From Saccopteryx bilineata (Eukaryota; Chordata; Mammalia; Chiroptera; Emballonuridae): 64,000 nucleotides of DNA. The stretch spans positions 125,702,522-125,766,521 of the forward strand of contig NC_089490.1 of assembly GCF_036850765.1 (NCBI RefSeq). Direction: 5' to 3'. Below the pieces are notes generated by a model. The model was given only the letters and a program-made list of their open reading frames with translations, was not told the origin of the DNA and made no database searches. Positions 55,540 through 64,000 of the stretch are shown here, in pieces; within the stretch, counting starts at the first letter, position 1; the number at the start of each line of letters is the position of its first letter. The translations under genes and the position numbers were made by a program.

Positions 55540-57715
55540 CAAGAAGCAATAAGGAAATATCTTAAATAACAGTTTTATTGTTTTTTGTCAGGTATTATTT
55601 AATATTTTTTCATTAATATTTTAAAACTCTTTCTTATAACATAATCTAGTGTTATGTATCTCTTTAATTGAAATGTTCAATGTTAATGTCACTGTCCTTT
55701 CCTTTCTAGACATAGGCATTTTATACCCGAAAGTCATCAATTAGAAAGGCTACTCCAGCACATCCATTTAAAACAATTCTTATAGCAATATCTAATAAGT
55801 ATCAAGTGCTTATAGGTACTATTATTTTTAGTTTTACAGATCAGAAGACTATAGTGGAGATGTTTTACAAATGACTAAATTCTAATAGCCAGTAAGTTCA
55901 AGAGATAAAAATCAATTCCCCCAAAATAGTTTAAGCCATTTAGTCTCTCTATTTCCATAATTACATCTTTCATTGAGACTGAGAAAATAATCTGAACAAT
56001 CTTTCTTAAGACCAAGCGATAGAATCTGTTTTTCCTTAGGAAACAATAGTGGTAATTCAGCCTTGAAGGAGGAGAGCAGTTGAGTGAACTCTAACAGCAT
56101 TTAAAATTCTGCAAGAAAACAAGAAAGAGCCTGTGTTATAAATGACAGACTATATATACATGTGGTAGGCATCTCCCATTTCTCCCTGGACCCAGATCAC
56201 AGCTGCAGCACTGGTTTCTTCCTCATGTCATTGTTTGAATAGAATCTCTGGGATCCTTAATTTGGGTGCTACTCTTGCTAGGTAGGTGGTGCTTCAGAGT
56301 GAGTGGCCTGTCTCTCATCTCACCAAATGCCTGTCATTTTATTATAAGAGGATGAATGAGAAAGTCAGATTGTCCTTTAGGCCATGGAGACCATATCTCA
56401 ATAACAACAACAACAACAAAAAAGCCACAAAATCACATTTACAAAATTTTCTTAAAGAAATTTTTCCTATTCCTTAAGATATGTTCAAAATAACCCAAGA
56501 CCTTGTACTTTGGTATATAGTTTGAAAAGCTACAGATAAGCCTGAGAGATTTCTGGGTGACATATCTATGTTCTGATTTTATTGTGAATGTTTCTTTTAA
56601 AAATAAAAATAAAAAGCAAACAGTAGACATTATGGATTAGGTAGCTCTCTTTCTTTGGTTATGTTTTTATTTAATGTAGCTAAGATGAAGAAAGAAAATA
56701 TTGGTGACACTTTAAATATATTTGGAGCAAAGAAAAAATTATACACTAATTTAATGTCTCTGCCATGTAATGGTCTAAGAAATAATGCACTAGAATCAAC
56801 ATATCTTGATCCTGGACTAGTAGAGACTACTCATGAAGTCTGTATACATAATAGATCTATAGACAAAACAGATAAGATAGAATAAAAGATGATTTTGAAG
56901 TTTCTTTATAATTAAAGTTAATGTATCATTATACCTTTAAAAGCAAAAATAAATTGAAGCTATTTAATAAATCATCTTTTTAAAGCAAGGTTTTCATTTT
57001 TTCCATGAGTTAAAAAAACAACAGTATAGCAGTTGTAGAAAACCATGATACACAATCATATTAGGAAGAAAAATGGTCTTAACCTTTAAGAAATATCTCC
57101 TGCTCTTTCTATCCCAAAATGACTCTCTCAATAAATGTCTTTCAAATTAAATGGTAGCAACCACAGAACCCATATCAGTCTGCATTTGTTTTATTGATTT
57201 GATGAGCTGAAGAACAATGAAGAGATGGTAACTCCATTAAGCTGTCGGCACAAATAATTCTGCCTGCAGCCTTGTGAGCTAACCATTTCTTGAGCGTGCT
57301 CTTATTTTCTAATATTTGAGCAGGATTCAGTTCAGTTAGAAAGGGTTCCTGAGGCATATTCTCTGCCCTGCCTGCAGCTTACATGCTCACACCACATCAT
57401 ACTTCAAACATCATTGTGCTGGAGTCATAAGTTCACACTAATTGTTTTTTAATAAACAGTTCCAAACAGTAATTGCCTTTTAATATGTAGTATTTCCTGA
57501 TTCAGTGTAATTTTAGTATTATCACAAATATGCACTAACATTATTTATATTAATAAGCCAACAAACAAGGTAAATGCCCCCATCATGCCCTTTTTGGTTA
57601 GGCAGAACGAGCTTTTCCAACACTTAGCCATTAAGCAGAATGTAGATCAAGACTGAGTTGATGGCTGTAAGCTGGCTCATATTAAATAAATAATATCAGC
57701 TGCTGAGCATTCACC
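55540..57715. other. Unrecognised AT-rich DNA
   Basis: No gene or repeat family is recognised over 2.2 kb. A short (AAC)n tract lies at 56402-56420. Open frames are at most 76 codons and without domains. Confidence 0.45.
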
Positions 57716-57724
57716 ATGATCTGT

Positions 57725-57870
57725 TCACTGTGATGATCTCAAATCATATAACCTCTGAATTAAGTACAATTGTTTTCCCAGTTTTACAGGTAAGGGAACA
57801 AAAGCTTACAGAACCTTTAAGTAGCATTTCTAGTAGCATACAGAATCAGGATTTGAACCCAATTCTTTGT
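57725..57870 (-). repeat. MIR SINE fragment, antisense
   Basis: 'gatgatctcaaatcatataacc', 'cccagttttacaggtaagggaacaaaagcttacag' and 'caggatttgaacccaa' match the reverse complement of MIR in order. Confidence 0.75.
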
Positions 57871-57879
57871 ACTTGAGAA

Positions 57880-59452
57880 CTAATTTTAGACTCTCTCACA
57901 CAGGAAGCTGTGCATGACAATGGTCCAAACAGAGAAATCCATGCTTGGCTTTCCATGCATCTATGACATAGAGAAAAGGAAAATGTTTTTCCCCAAAGCT
58001 CAGTGGGGTTATAAAGGTATTACACAGACAATTTACCTAAATTCCATTATGAAGCAAAAACAAACAAACAAAAAAACTAAAGAGCATGGAAAGTTGGTAC
58101 CCTTTCAGGAATAGTAATAATGAGGTAACACCGATAGGGTCACCCACTACAGACCCTGCTTTGTTTTATCCCTTTAGTTTTCTGCATGCGTGGAATTGAA
58201 AGGAGAGCACACGTGCATTTCCAGACACTCTCACGTTTAGCAAACCCAAATTCCTTATCTAAAGTCCCTAGAATGCCTCATTCATCAACCTACTTATTTT
58301 TATGATATTCTTTATTTGGTTCCATTGCATTTTCTATTAAAGCAATGGGTCCTAGCCTCCCTTGCAAGTCTCTAAATCTCTTTGCCTTTATTCAATTTCT
58401 TCTCACTCTATTCTACAGTTTTCATTTTTATGGTGCACTTTACTCTATTTTCTTCTGTGGCTGTGAACATTATGAATAAACTTGCCCCTGTCCCTGTAAA
58501 TATTATAAATGTTATGCTTACATCATCTTTACTTTTCTGAATTTCTGTCCGGTATAGCTAAAATAAATCCTCATATTTACATGATAAATAACATCTATGT
58601 AATCTGTCATGTATATATTTGCCAAACATATGCAACAATATACTTGTTAATTCATACATTTACTTGCAATTCAGATTACAGTTTTTATCCATACTACAGA
58701 CTAATTATATAAATTTTTAACATTTAATTGCTCTTCTAGCAATGACTTTTTTTAAATCACTAAAAAATGAATTATGTTAAATGACAAGTACACAAAAACA
58801 TCACATCATGGTGATAATTACAATTATTTTCAATATCATTGTCACCTTGATAGTGATACAAAAGATGGTGATACATCTATGAACCAAATATCACTATACT
58901 TATACACACACAAAAAAAACCCTTTATCTTCCTTAGGTGATAGTAAAGAGAATGAACCTATGATGATGGTTAGACTGTAGTCATGCCACTGATATAGTCT
59001 TTTGCACAACTTCTACTTTGTCATTTTTATTTCAGTGTATTTCCAAAGGCATTGTCAGAGGCCAGTAAATACATAAAAAATTCAAAAGACAAAAAAATAG
59101 AACAAGTGCCTTTAAAGATTATCAAGTATCAACATAATTTTCTATTATCAACTTCAGGAGGCCGAAAAGTAATTTCCATTGCACCCTGTGTTGTAGAGAA
59201 TCTAGATTCACCTTTACTTATACAACTGCTCTGTCAGGAAGCTCTATTACTACCATTCTTATTTATGGTGTGCCAACAGAATTTTAAAACATTGGCCATG
59301 TATGTTGTTATGCATAGTCTAGATAAGACAAGGTGAAACATTAAAACCAGTAGTAGGTGGGAGTATTAAGTCCTTATTTTCTTTTTTGTTGATTGTTTTT
59401 CTATGCCACATTCTTGGACAACAGAGAACCAAAACATCACTGTCCTTGATCA
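57880..59452. other. Unrecognised AT-rich DNA
   Basis: No recognisable gene or repeat. The frame 59052-59336 (94 codons, plus) is the longest but has no motif and atypical composition. Confidence 0.4.
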
Positions 59453-59466
59453 AAGATGAAGGGAAG

Positions 59467-59590
59467 GCCTGACCTGTGGTGGTGCAGTGGATAAAGTGTC
59501 GACCTGGGAATGCTGAGGTCGCCAGTTCAAAACCCTGGGTTTGCCTGGTCAAGGCACATATGGGAGTTGATGCTTTCTGCTCCTCTCCCT

Positions 59591-59625
<35 letters not shown>

Positions 59626-59666
59626 AAAAAAAAACTGAATAAAGTTAAAAATAAAATATTTAAAAA
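59467..59666 (+). repeat. VES SINE, short form
   Basis: Its head is GCCTGACCTGTGGTGGTGCA, with a (CT)n tract and an A-rich tail. The duplication AAAGATGAAGG is at ~59453-59463 and 59667-59677. It is closely similar to the copies at 42089 and 46425, so it belongs to the same young subfamily. Confidence 0.95.
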
Positions 59667-59860
59667 AAAGATGAAGGAAAGGAAAAAGAAGAAAATATGG
59701 CTAAACTCAAGACGTGTCCAAGAAATGAGAAAAATTGCCTTAATTCATCTATTATAATTATAACTTTTGGAAGAATAAGAAAGAGATATTGCTTTCTTAA
59801 GTCCCAGAAAGAAAAGGGGAGCCTAAGAAATTAAGTTGTGAAAAACAAACTTAATTTAAG

Positions 59861-60038
59861 AGGCCCTGGTCAGGTGTCTCAGTGGATAGAGGGTGGTCTG
59901 GATGCACTGAGGTCACAGGTTCAATCTCTGGTCATGGCATATATGAGAAGCAACCAATGAGTGCATAACTAAGTGGAACAATGAGTTGATGCTTCTCTCT
60001 CTCTCTTTCACTCAAATCAATGAAAAACCATTTTTAAG
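59861..60038 (+). repeat. VES-like SINE, old
   Basis: The head 'ggccctggtcaggtgtctcagtggatagagggtg' and the VES 'agaagcaaccaatgagtgcataactaag' segment identify it. The perfect 11-bp duplication CTTAATTTAAG lies at 59850-59860 and 60039-60049. Confidence 0.92.
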
Positions 60039-60284
60039 CTTAATTTAAGAAAATGAATTGAGTAAAAATAACTAACATAATTTGAAACTTGATCAATTGT
60101 ATTCTGCTAGTATACTTTTACAATGGATTATGTAAATGAATGTTAAAATAATTAATTCATATTCACTTGCCATTAATTTTGTAAACTAGCTCTGTTGGCC
60201 ACTCTTATGATAAGCACAACTACAGTCATGCATTTCATAATGGTGTTTTTGTCAAAGATGGACTACACGTATAAAGATAGTCCC

Positions 60285-60991
60285 TGTAAAGCCAGTAGTC
60301 ACGGCCATCATCATAGCTGCCTGGCCCATGCAGGTTCGCACAGACATCTGATTTGGACAGACGGTAATGAAACAACGAGCCAAGAACTGGTGGGCCATTA
60401 GCTTTAATCCTAGCTTGTACCCTGTGGGCAAAAAATACACACAGCAGAAAAATACTTCCCTTTCCATTCATGGATCCCAAAGCCACTGACTTATCTGAGT
60501 TTTCCTAGGGTCAAAGGTTTGTACCTCACCAGCCTTATTCACCTCTATTCCCCATCTCCTTCTCTCTGTACAAACTCTGCACAAACTGGCTTCTCCTTCA
60601 ACACTTTGCCATCTTGGCTGCTTCTCCTGGCCTCCTCCACGTGGCCTCTCTCTGCTCTCCTCTCTTCTCTAATGCTAATCTGAGAAATCGAGAGAGACTA
60701 AGCTCCCAGTCTGCCCCACTTTATAGTGCAGAAATCAAAACCTTTAATCCAATATACAAAATAGGAAAGTCTCTAATACAAAGTCACTTATCTGAGGCAT
60801 GACGGGATTGTACCACCCCACATCAAAAAGGATGGGAAAGGCTTAGTCCTAAAACCAAGCCCCAGGCTACAAGGATCCTTCCTGCCCACAGCCTGCCCCC
60901 AACACACAGTAATATCACCTGCGCAACAGTCTTCCACATGGGCAGTGCCATCTTTAACAAAGTGAGCATAATATATTTTATCTGCCCAACA
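60285..60991 (-). repeat. Family-B LTR, reverse, full length
   Basis: On the minus strand it starts TGTTGGGCAGATAAAATATA at 60991 and ends GGCTTTACA at 60285 (TG..CA, ~707 bp). It is homologous to 62910-63600. The terminal third shares 'catctgat..ggacag..cggtaatgaa' type sequence with family-A LTRs. It may be the 3' LTR of the reverse provirus whose 5' LTR is at 62241-62764, but the LTR lengths differ. Confidence 0.88.
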
Positions 60992-61503
60992 ATGCCTTAG
61001 ATAAGTGACTTTGTATCAGAGACTTCCTTGTTTGTATATTGGATTAAAGGTTTTGATTTCTACAGTATAAAATGGGGGCAGAGTGGGAGCTTGCTCTCTT
61101 GGTTCCTGAGATTAGCATTAGAGGAGAGAGCAGAGAAAGGAGAGCAGAGAAAGGCCATGTGGAAGAGAGGAGAAGCAGCCAAGATGGCAGAATGCTGAAG
61201 GAGAAGCCAGTTAGTGCAGAGTTTGTGCAGAGAGAAGGAGATGGAGAACAGAGGTGAATAAGGCTGGTGAAGTAGAACTTTTGGTTCCAGGACACTTGGA
61301 TAAATCAGTGGCTTTGGGAGCCCTGAATGAAAAGGGAAGTGTTTTCCCATGGTGTGTATTTTTTGCCCGCTGGTACAAGCTAGAATTAAAGCTAATAGCC
61401 CACCAGTTCTTGGCTCCGTTGTTTCATTACCATCTGTCTGAATCTATTGCTAACCTGCATAGGCCAGGCGGCTGTGATGGTGGCCATGGCTACTGGCTTT
61501 ACA
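60992..61503 (+). repeat. Family-B LTR, forward, 5'-truncated
   Basis: It begins in U3 ('atgccttagataagtgactttg'), lacking the first ~160 bp, and ends GGCTTTACA. It starts on the very base after the reverse LTR ends. Together the two form an inverted repeat with arms of ~512-516 bp around a 191-bp loop. Confidence 0.88.
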
Positions 61504-61745
61504 CTGTAAAACAGTATGCCATATTATGCAGGCAGCAGCCTCATACATCTCATGTTTACTGTGTCTCTTGATTGTGTCATTATCTGTTGTGTTTGATTTA
61601 ATCTCATGTTGCTATACACAGTAGCATGCTATATAGGCCTATAGCCTAGGAACAATAGGCTACTCCATAAAGGCCAGGTGTGTAGTAGGCTAGACCATTG
61701 TAGGGACTCACCTACTTGATCTTGTACCCTCAATAACTTGGATTA
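61504..61745. other. Unassigned sequence between LTR and gag-like remnant
   Basis: 240 bp without recognised motif, possibly decayed ERV interior. Confidence 0.4.
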
Positions 61746-62240
61746 AGAAACTTTAGTTAAAAAGCCCTGAGTGTGAATAGTGACATGAAGGTAATTCCCT
61801 GCTGCAAACACAGGGAAATAGGTTTCTTGGATGCAAACACCAAGAAGCTGTTTGAGTGAGTGACCTTTGTATAAACACAAAGGAAGGCTCCTGTGGCTGC
61901 TGGCTTTTGGCCAGAAGCTGAGACTCGAGCTCTTGAATCTGCAGGTGCAAACGTTCAGCTTCCAGGGCAAACTGCAACTCACGAACTCGCAATTCCTTCT
62001 TCAGTGCTCACTCCAATTCCAGCCTTTTCTGCCATTTGATTTGCAATTCATACTGAAGCTTTTGACCTCAGGCAGCTTCTCGCACAGAACTCCTGGTTTT
62101 CTCTTGCGTAAAAAACACGTAGCCCATGGCCCCTAAAAGGACAGCCATGGGGAGCCAGAGCAGCAAAAACTCTTCTACCCCACTTGTCAAGGGTGGCGAC
62201 CCCATACCAATCTCTGAATCCTGCCACAAACTATGCCAGT
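61746..62240 (-). pseudogene. Family-B gag-like leader frame: membrane segment and coiled coil
   Basis: Beginning right after a tRNA-Ser-type primer-binding site (~62222-62239), the minus-strand frame starts MGMGS-like near 62190 and carries a hydrophobic stretch (LLLWLPMAVLLGAMGYVFF), ending at 62068. A second frame (61753-61992) continues with heptads (RVRELQFALEAERLHLQIQEL and ESQLLAKSQQ). A frameshift/stop region separates them (62000-62066). The layout parallels family-A leaders at 18399 and 22320. Capsid sequence is missing. Confidence 0.6.
62222..62239 (-). other. Primer-binding site, tRNA-Ser type, with an insertion
   Basis: On the minus strand TGGCATAGTTTGTGGCAGGATTC follows the LTR end. 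It matches TGGCGTAGTCGGCAGGATTC with a few substitutions and an extra 2-3 bases in the middle. The extent given is approximate. Confidence 0.55.
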
Positions 62241-62764
62241 TGTAAGGCCAGGAGCCACCATCATGGCCATTCACATGCAGGTTCCCATTGGATTTGGGCA
62301 GACGGTAAAGAAATGGCAGAGTCGGAGGATGGTGGGCCATTCTGTTTATTGGTGTCTCACCAAGACAGGCAAACCACAAGAGAAGACAAGGGAAACGCAG
62401 AAAACCAGCTTTTCCCATGAAGGGCAAGGGATCAGGGAGGCCCTGCAATGGTGATAGCAGGAACCAAGTGAGAGCAAGCTCTCAGTCTGCCCCACTTTAT
62501 TATATAGAAATCCAAACCTTTAATCTAATATACAAACAAGGAAGTCTCTGATACAAAGTCACTTATCTGAGGCATAATGGGATTCCTCATTAGAGTGCAT
62601 CACCCACATCATGCAATCAGTCAAGGGTGTGGGGAAAAGCTTAGTCTTAAAACTAAGCCTTAGGCTATAACCACCCTGCCTATTTACAGCCTGTCCCCCA
62701 CACCCAATGCAAACTATAAGTGAGCAAATATATATATCATATTTACAAACTTATTTGACCAACA
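62241..62764 (-). repeat. Family-B 5' LTR variant, reverse
   Basis: On the minus strand it starts TGTTGGTCAAATAAGTTTGT at 62764 and ends TGGCCTTACA at 62241 (524 bp). Its U3 start differs from 60285-60991 and 62910-63600 (TGTTGGGCAGATAAAAT) and matches the LTR beginning at 63804, so there are two U3 subtypes. Confidence 0.87.
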
Positions 62765-62769
62765 TGGAG

Positions 62770-62909
62770 GTACCTTAGTTGTTCATTGATTGCTTTCTCA
62801 TTATGTGCCTTGACTGTGGCTACAGCATACTGAATGACCCCTTGCTCAAGCCAATGACCTTGAGGTTTTGAACTTGGGTCTTCTGGGTTCCAATCGGATG
62901 CTCTATCCA
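62770..62909 (-). repeat. VES SINE, reverse, part 1 (split by an LTR)
   Basis: The text 'gttcattgattgctttctcattatgtgcc' to 'ttctgggttccaatcggatgctctatcca' is a VES SINE read backwards. It stops at 62909 where the solo LTR begins and resumes at 63601. Confidence 0.88.
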
Positions 62910-63600
62910 TGTTGGGCAGATAAAATGTATTATGCTCACTTTGTTAAAGATAACATGAGGAGGCCATTGCCCAGGTGATATTAATGTGTGTTGGGGATCG
63001 TTGCAGCCTGGGCTTGGTTTTGGGATTAAGCCTTTCCTACCCTTTTTGATGTGGGGCGGTACAATCCAATCATGCCTCAGAGAAGTGACTTTGTATTAGA
63101 GACTTCCCTATTTTGTATATTGGATTAGAGATTGTGAAGCTACTATAAAATGGGGGCAGAAGGGGAGCTGGGGCGCTTGGTTCCTGGGAGATTATCATTA
63201 GAAGAGAGAGCAGAGGAGAGCAGAGAAAGGCCACGTGGAGGAGGCCAGGAGAAGCAGCCAAGATGACGGAATGCTGAGTGAGATGCCAGTTTGTGTAAAG
63301 TTTGTATCTGGGATAAGGAAGGAGATGGGGAATAGAGGTGAATAAGTCTGGTGATCTAGAAACCTTTTGATTCTAGGAAACTCGGATAAGTCAGTAGCTT
63401 TGTGAGCACTGAATGTGACTGGGTTTTGGAGCCCAGTGTGTATTTTTACTTGCCCGCTGGGTGCAAGCTAGAATTAAAGACTATGGCCCACCAGTTTGTG
63501 GCTCCACTGTTTCTTTACCGACTGTTCAAATCCAATGCGAACCTGCATGGGCCAGAAGGCTGCTGTGATAGTGGCCCTAGCCGTGCCTGCTGGCTTTACA
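62910..63600 (+). repeat. Family-B solo LTR, forward
   Basis: It starts TGTTGGGCAGATAAAATGTA and ends GCTGGCTTTACA (691 bp). The 5-bp duplication ATCCA lies at 62905-62909 and 63601-63605, and the host is a VES SINE. No interior remains, so it formed by LTR-LTR recombination. AATTAAA near 63472-63479 may be its polyadenylation signal. The 91-codon frame at 63402-63677 runs across its end by chance. Confidence 0.93.
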
Positions 63601-63630
63601 ATCCATTTCACCACCACCTGGTCAGGCTCC
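63601..63630 (-). repeat. VES SINE, reverse, part 2
   Basis: 'atccatttcaccaccacctggtcaggc' is the reverse complement of a VES head. It completes the SINE begun at 62770. Confidence 0.85.
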
Positions 63631-63721
63631 CTCCTCTCTTGACAACAGTTTGTGTCTTGAGCAGTTTTTCCACATGACACCAGTAGTTCCCAGTAGGCTT
63701 GAGGACTACAGACCATCTAGG

Positions 63722-63803
63722 CAGTGGTGGGACTCAATTTAATAACCAGTTCTCTGCCCTAACAACCATGTTAAGTATAAAAAATGATATGCCAAAAGGT
63801 AGT
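63722..63803 (+). mobile_element. hAT-like element start, truncated by an LTR
   Basis: CAGTGGTGGGACTCAATTTA and 'ataaccagttctctgccctaac' resemble the start of a bat non-autonomous hAT. It is interrupted at 63804 by an LTR and the other end is beyond the window. Confidence 0.55.
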
Positions 63804-64000
63804 TGTTGGTCAAATAAGTTTGTAAATAAAATATATATGTTTACTCGCTTATAGTTTGCATTGGGTGTGAGGGACAGGCTGTAAGTAGGCAGAGTCATTA
63901 TAGCCTAAGGCTTAGTTTTAAGACTAAGCTTTTTTCCACACCCTTGACTGTTGCATGATAGGGGGTGGTGCACTCTTATGAGGAATCCCATTATGCCTCA
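63804..64000 (+). repeat. Family-B LTR variant, forward, cut by window end
   Basis: It starts TGTTGGTCAAATAAGTTTGT and follows the reverse LTR 62241-62764 base for base with few changes ('gggtgtgagggacaggctgtaagtag', 'gaggaatcccattatgcctca'). The rest lies past 64000. Confidence 0.9.

Overview
This window is mammalian nuclear DNA, almost certainly from a yangochiropteran (vesper-type) bat. At least nine tRNA-derived SINEs of the VES type (head GCCTGACC.GTGGTGGCGCAGTGGATA) and three or four copies of a second tRNA-headed SINE are present. SPIN and other non-autonomous hAT elements with 8-bp target duplications and several L1 lineages also occur; this combination is typical of bats. I found no convincing host protein-coding exon, tRNA gene or structural RNA gene. 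Every long open frame I could explain belongs to a LINE, an endogenous retrovirus (ERV), or the antisense of one.

Layout. 1-17.2 kb: largely unrecognised AT-rich DNA with scattered VES SINEs, old L1M, MIR and MaLR-like debris and one hAT element. 8028-8753 is a 0.73-kb segment repeated at 17439-18165. 17.4-23.1 kb: a cluster of one ERV family (called family A here). A forward copy (18023-20202) interrupted by a solo LTR of a second ERV family lies beside a reverse provirus (20558-23113). The reverse copy has a primer-binding site matching tRNA-Ser and a gag-like interior that begins with a membrane segment and coiled coil. 23.1-25.0 kb: unrecognised DNA plus an ancient repeat.

25004-49168 is a single old, full-length L1 flanked by a perfect 13-bp target duplication and swollen to 24 kb by nested insertions: a hAT; a second full-length L1 that carries a SPIN element and 3 kb of class II ERV pol sequence ending in another L1 3' end; four SINEs; and an ERV-F-like provirus. 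That provirus contains its own SPIN element and an L1 fragment, and the L1 fragment contains a VES SINE. Nearly every junction can be placed from target duplications, so the insertion order can be read directly.

49.2-60.2 kb: mostly old, unrecognised DNA with MIR and L1M remnants, two hAT elements and four SINEs. 60.3-64.0 kb: LTRs of a third ERV family (B), related to A, including two in inverted orientation that form a ~0.5-kb-arm inverted repeat, a reverse partial provirus with the same type of membrane/coiled-coil leader frame, a solo LTR that splits a VES SINE, and an LTR cut by the window end. All retroviral and LINE coding regions are broken by stops, frameshifts or deletions.
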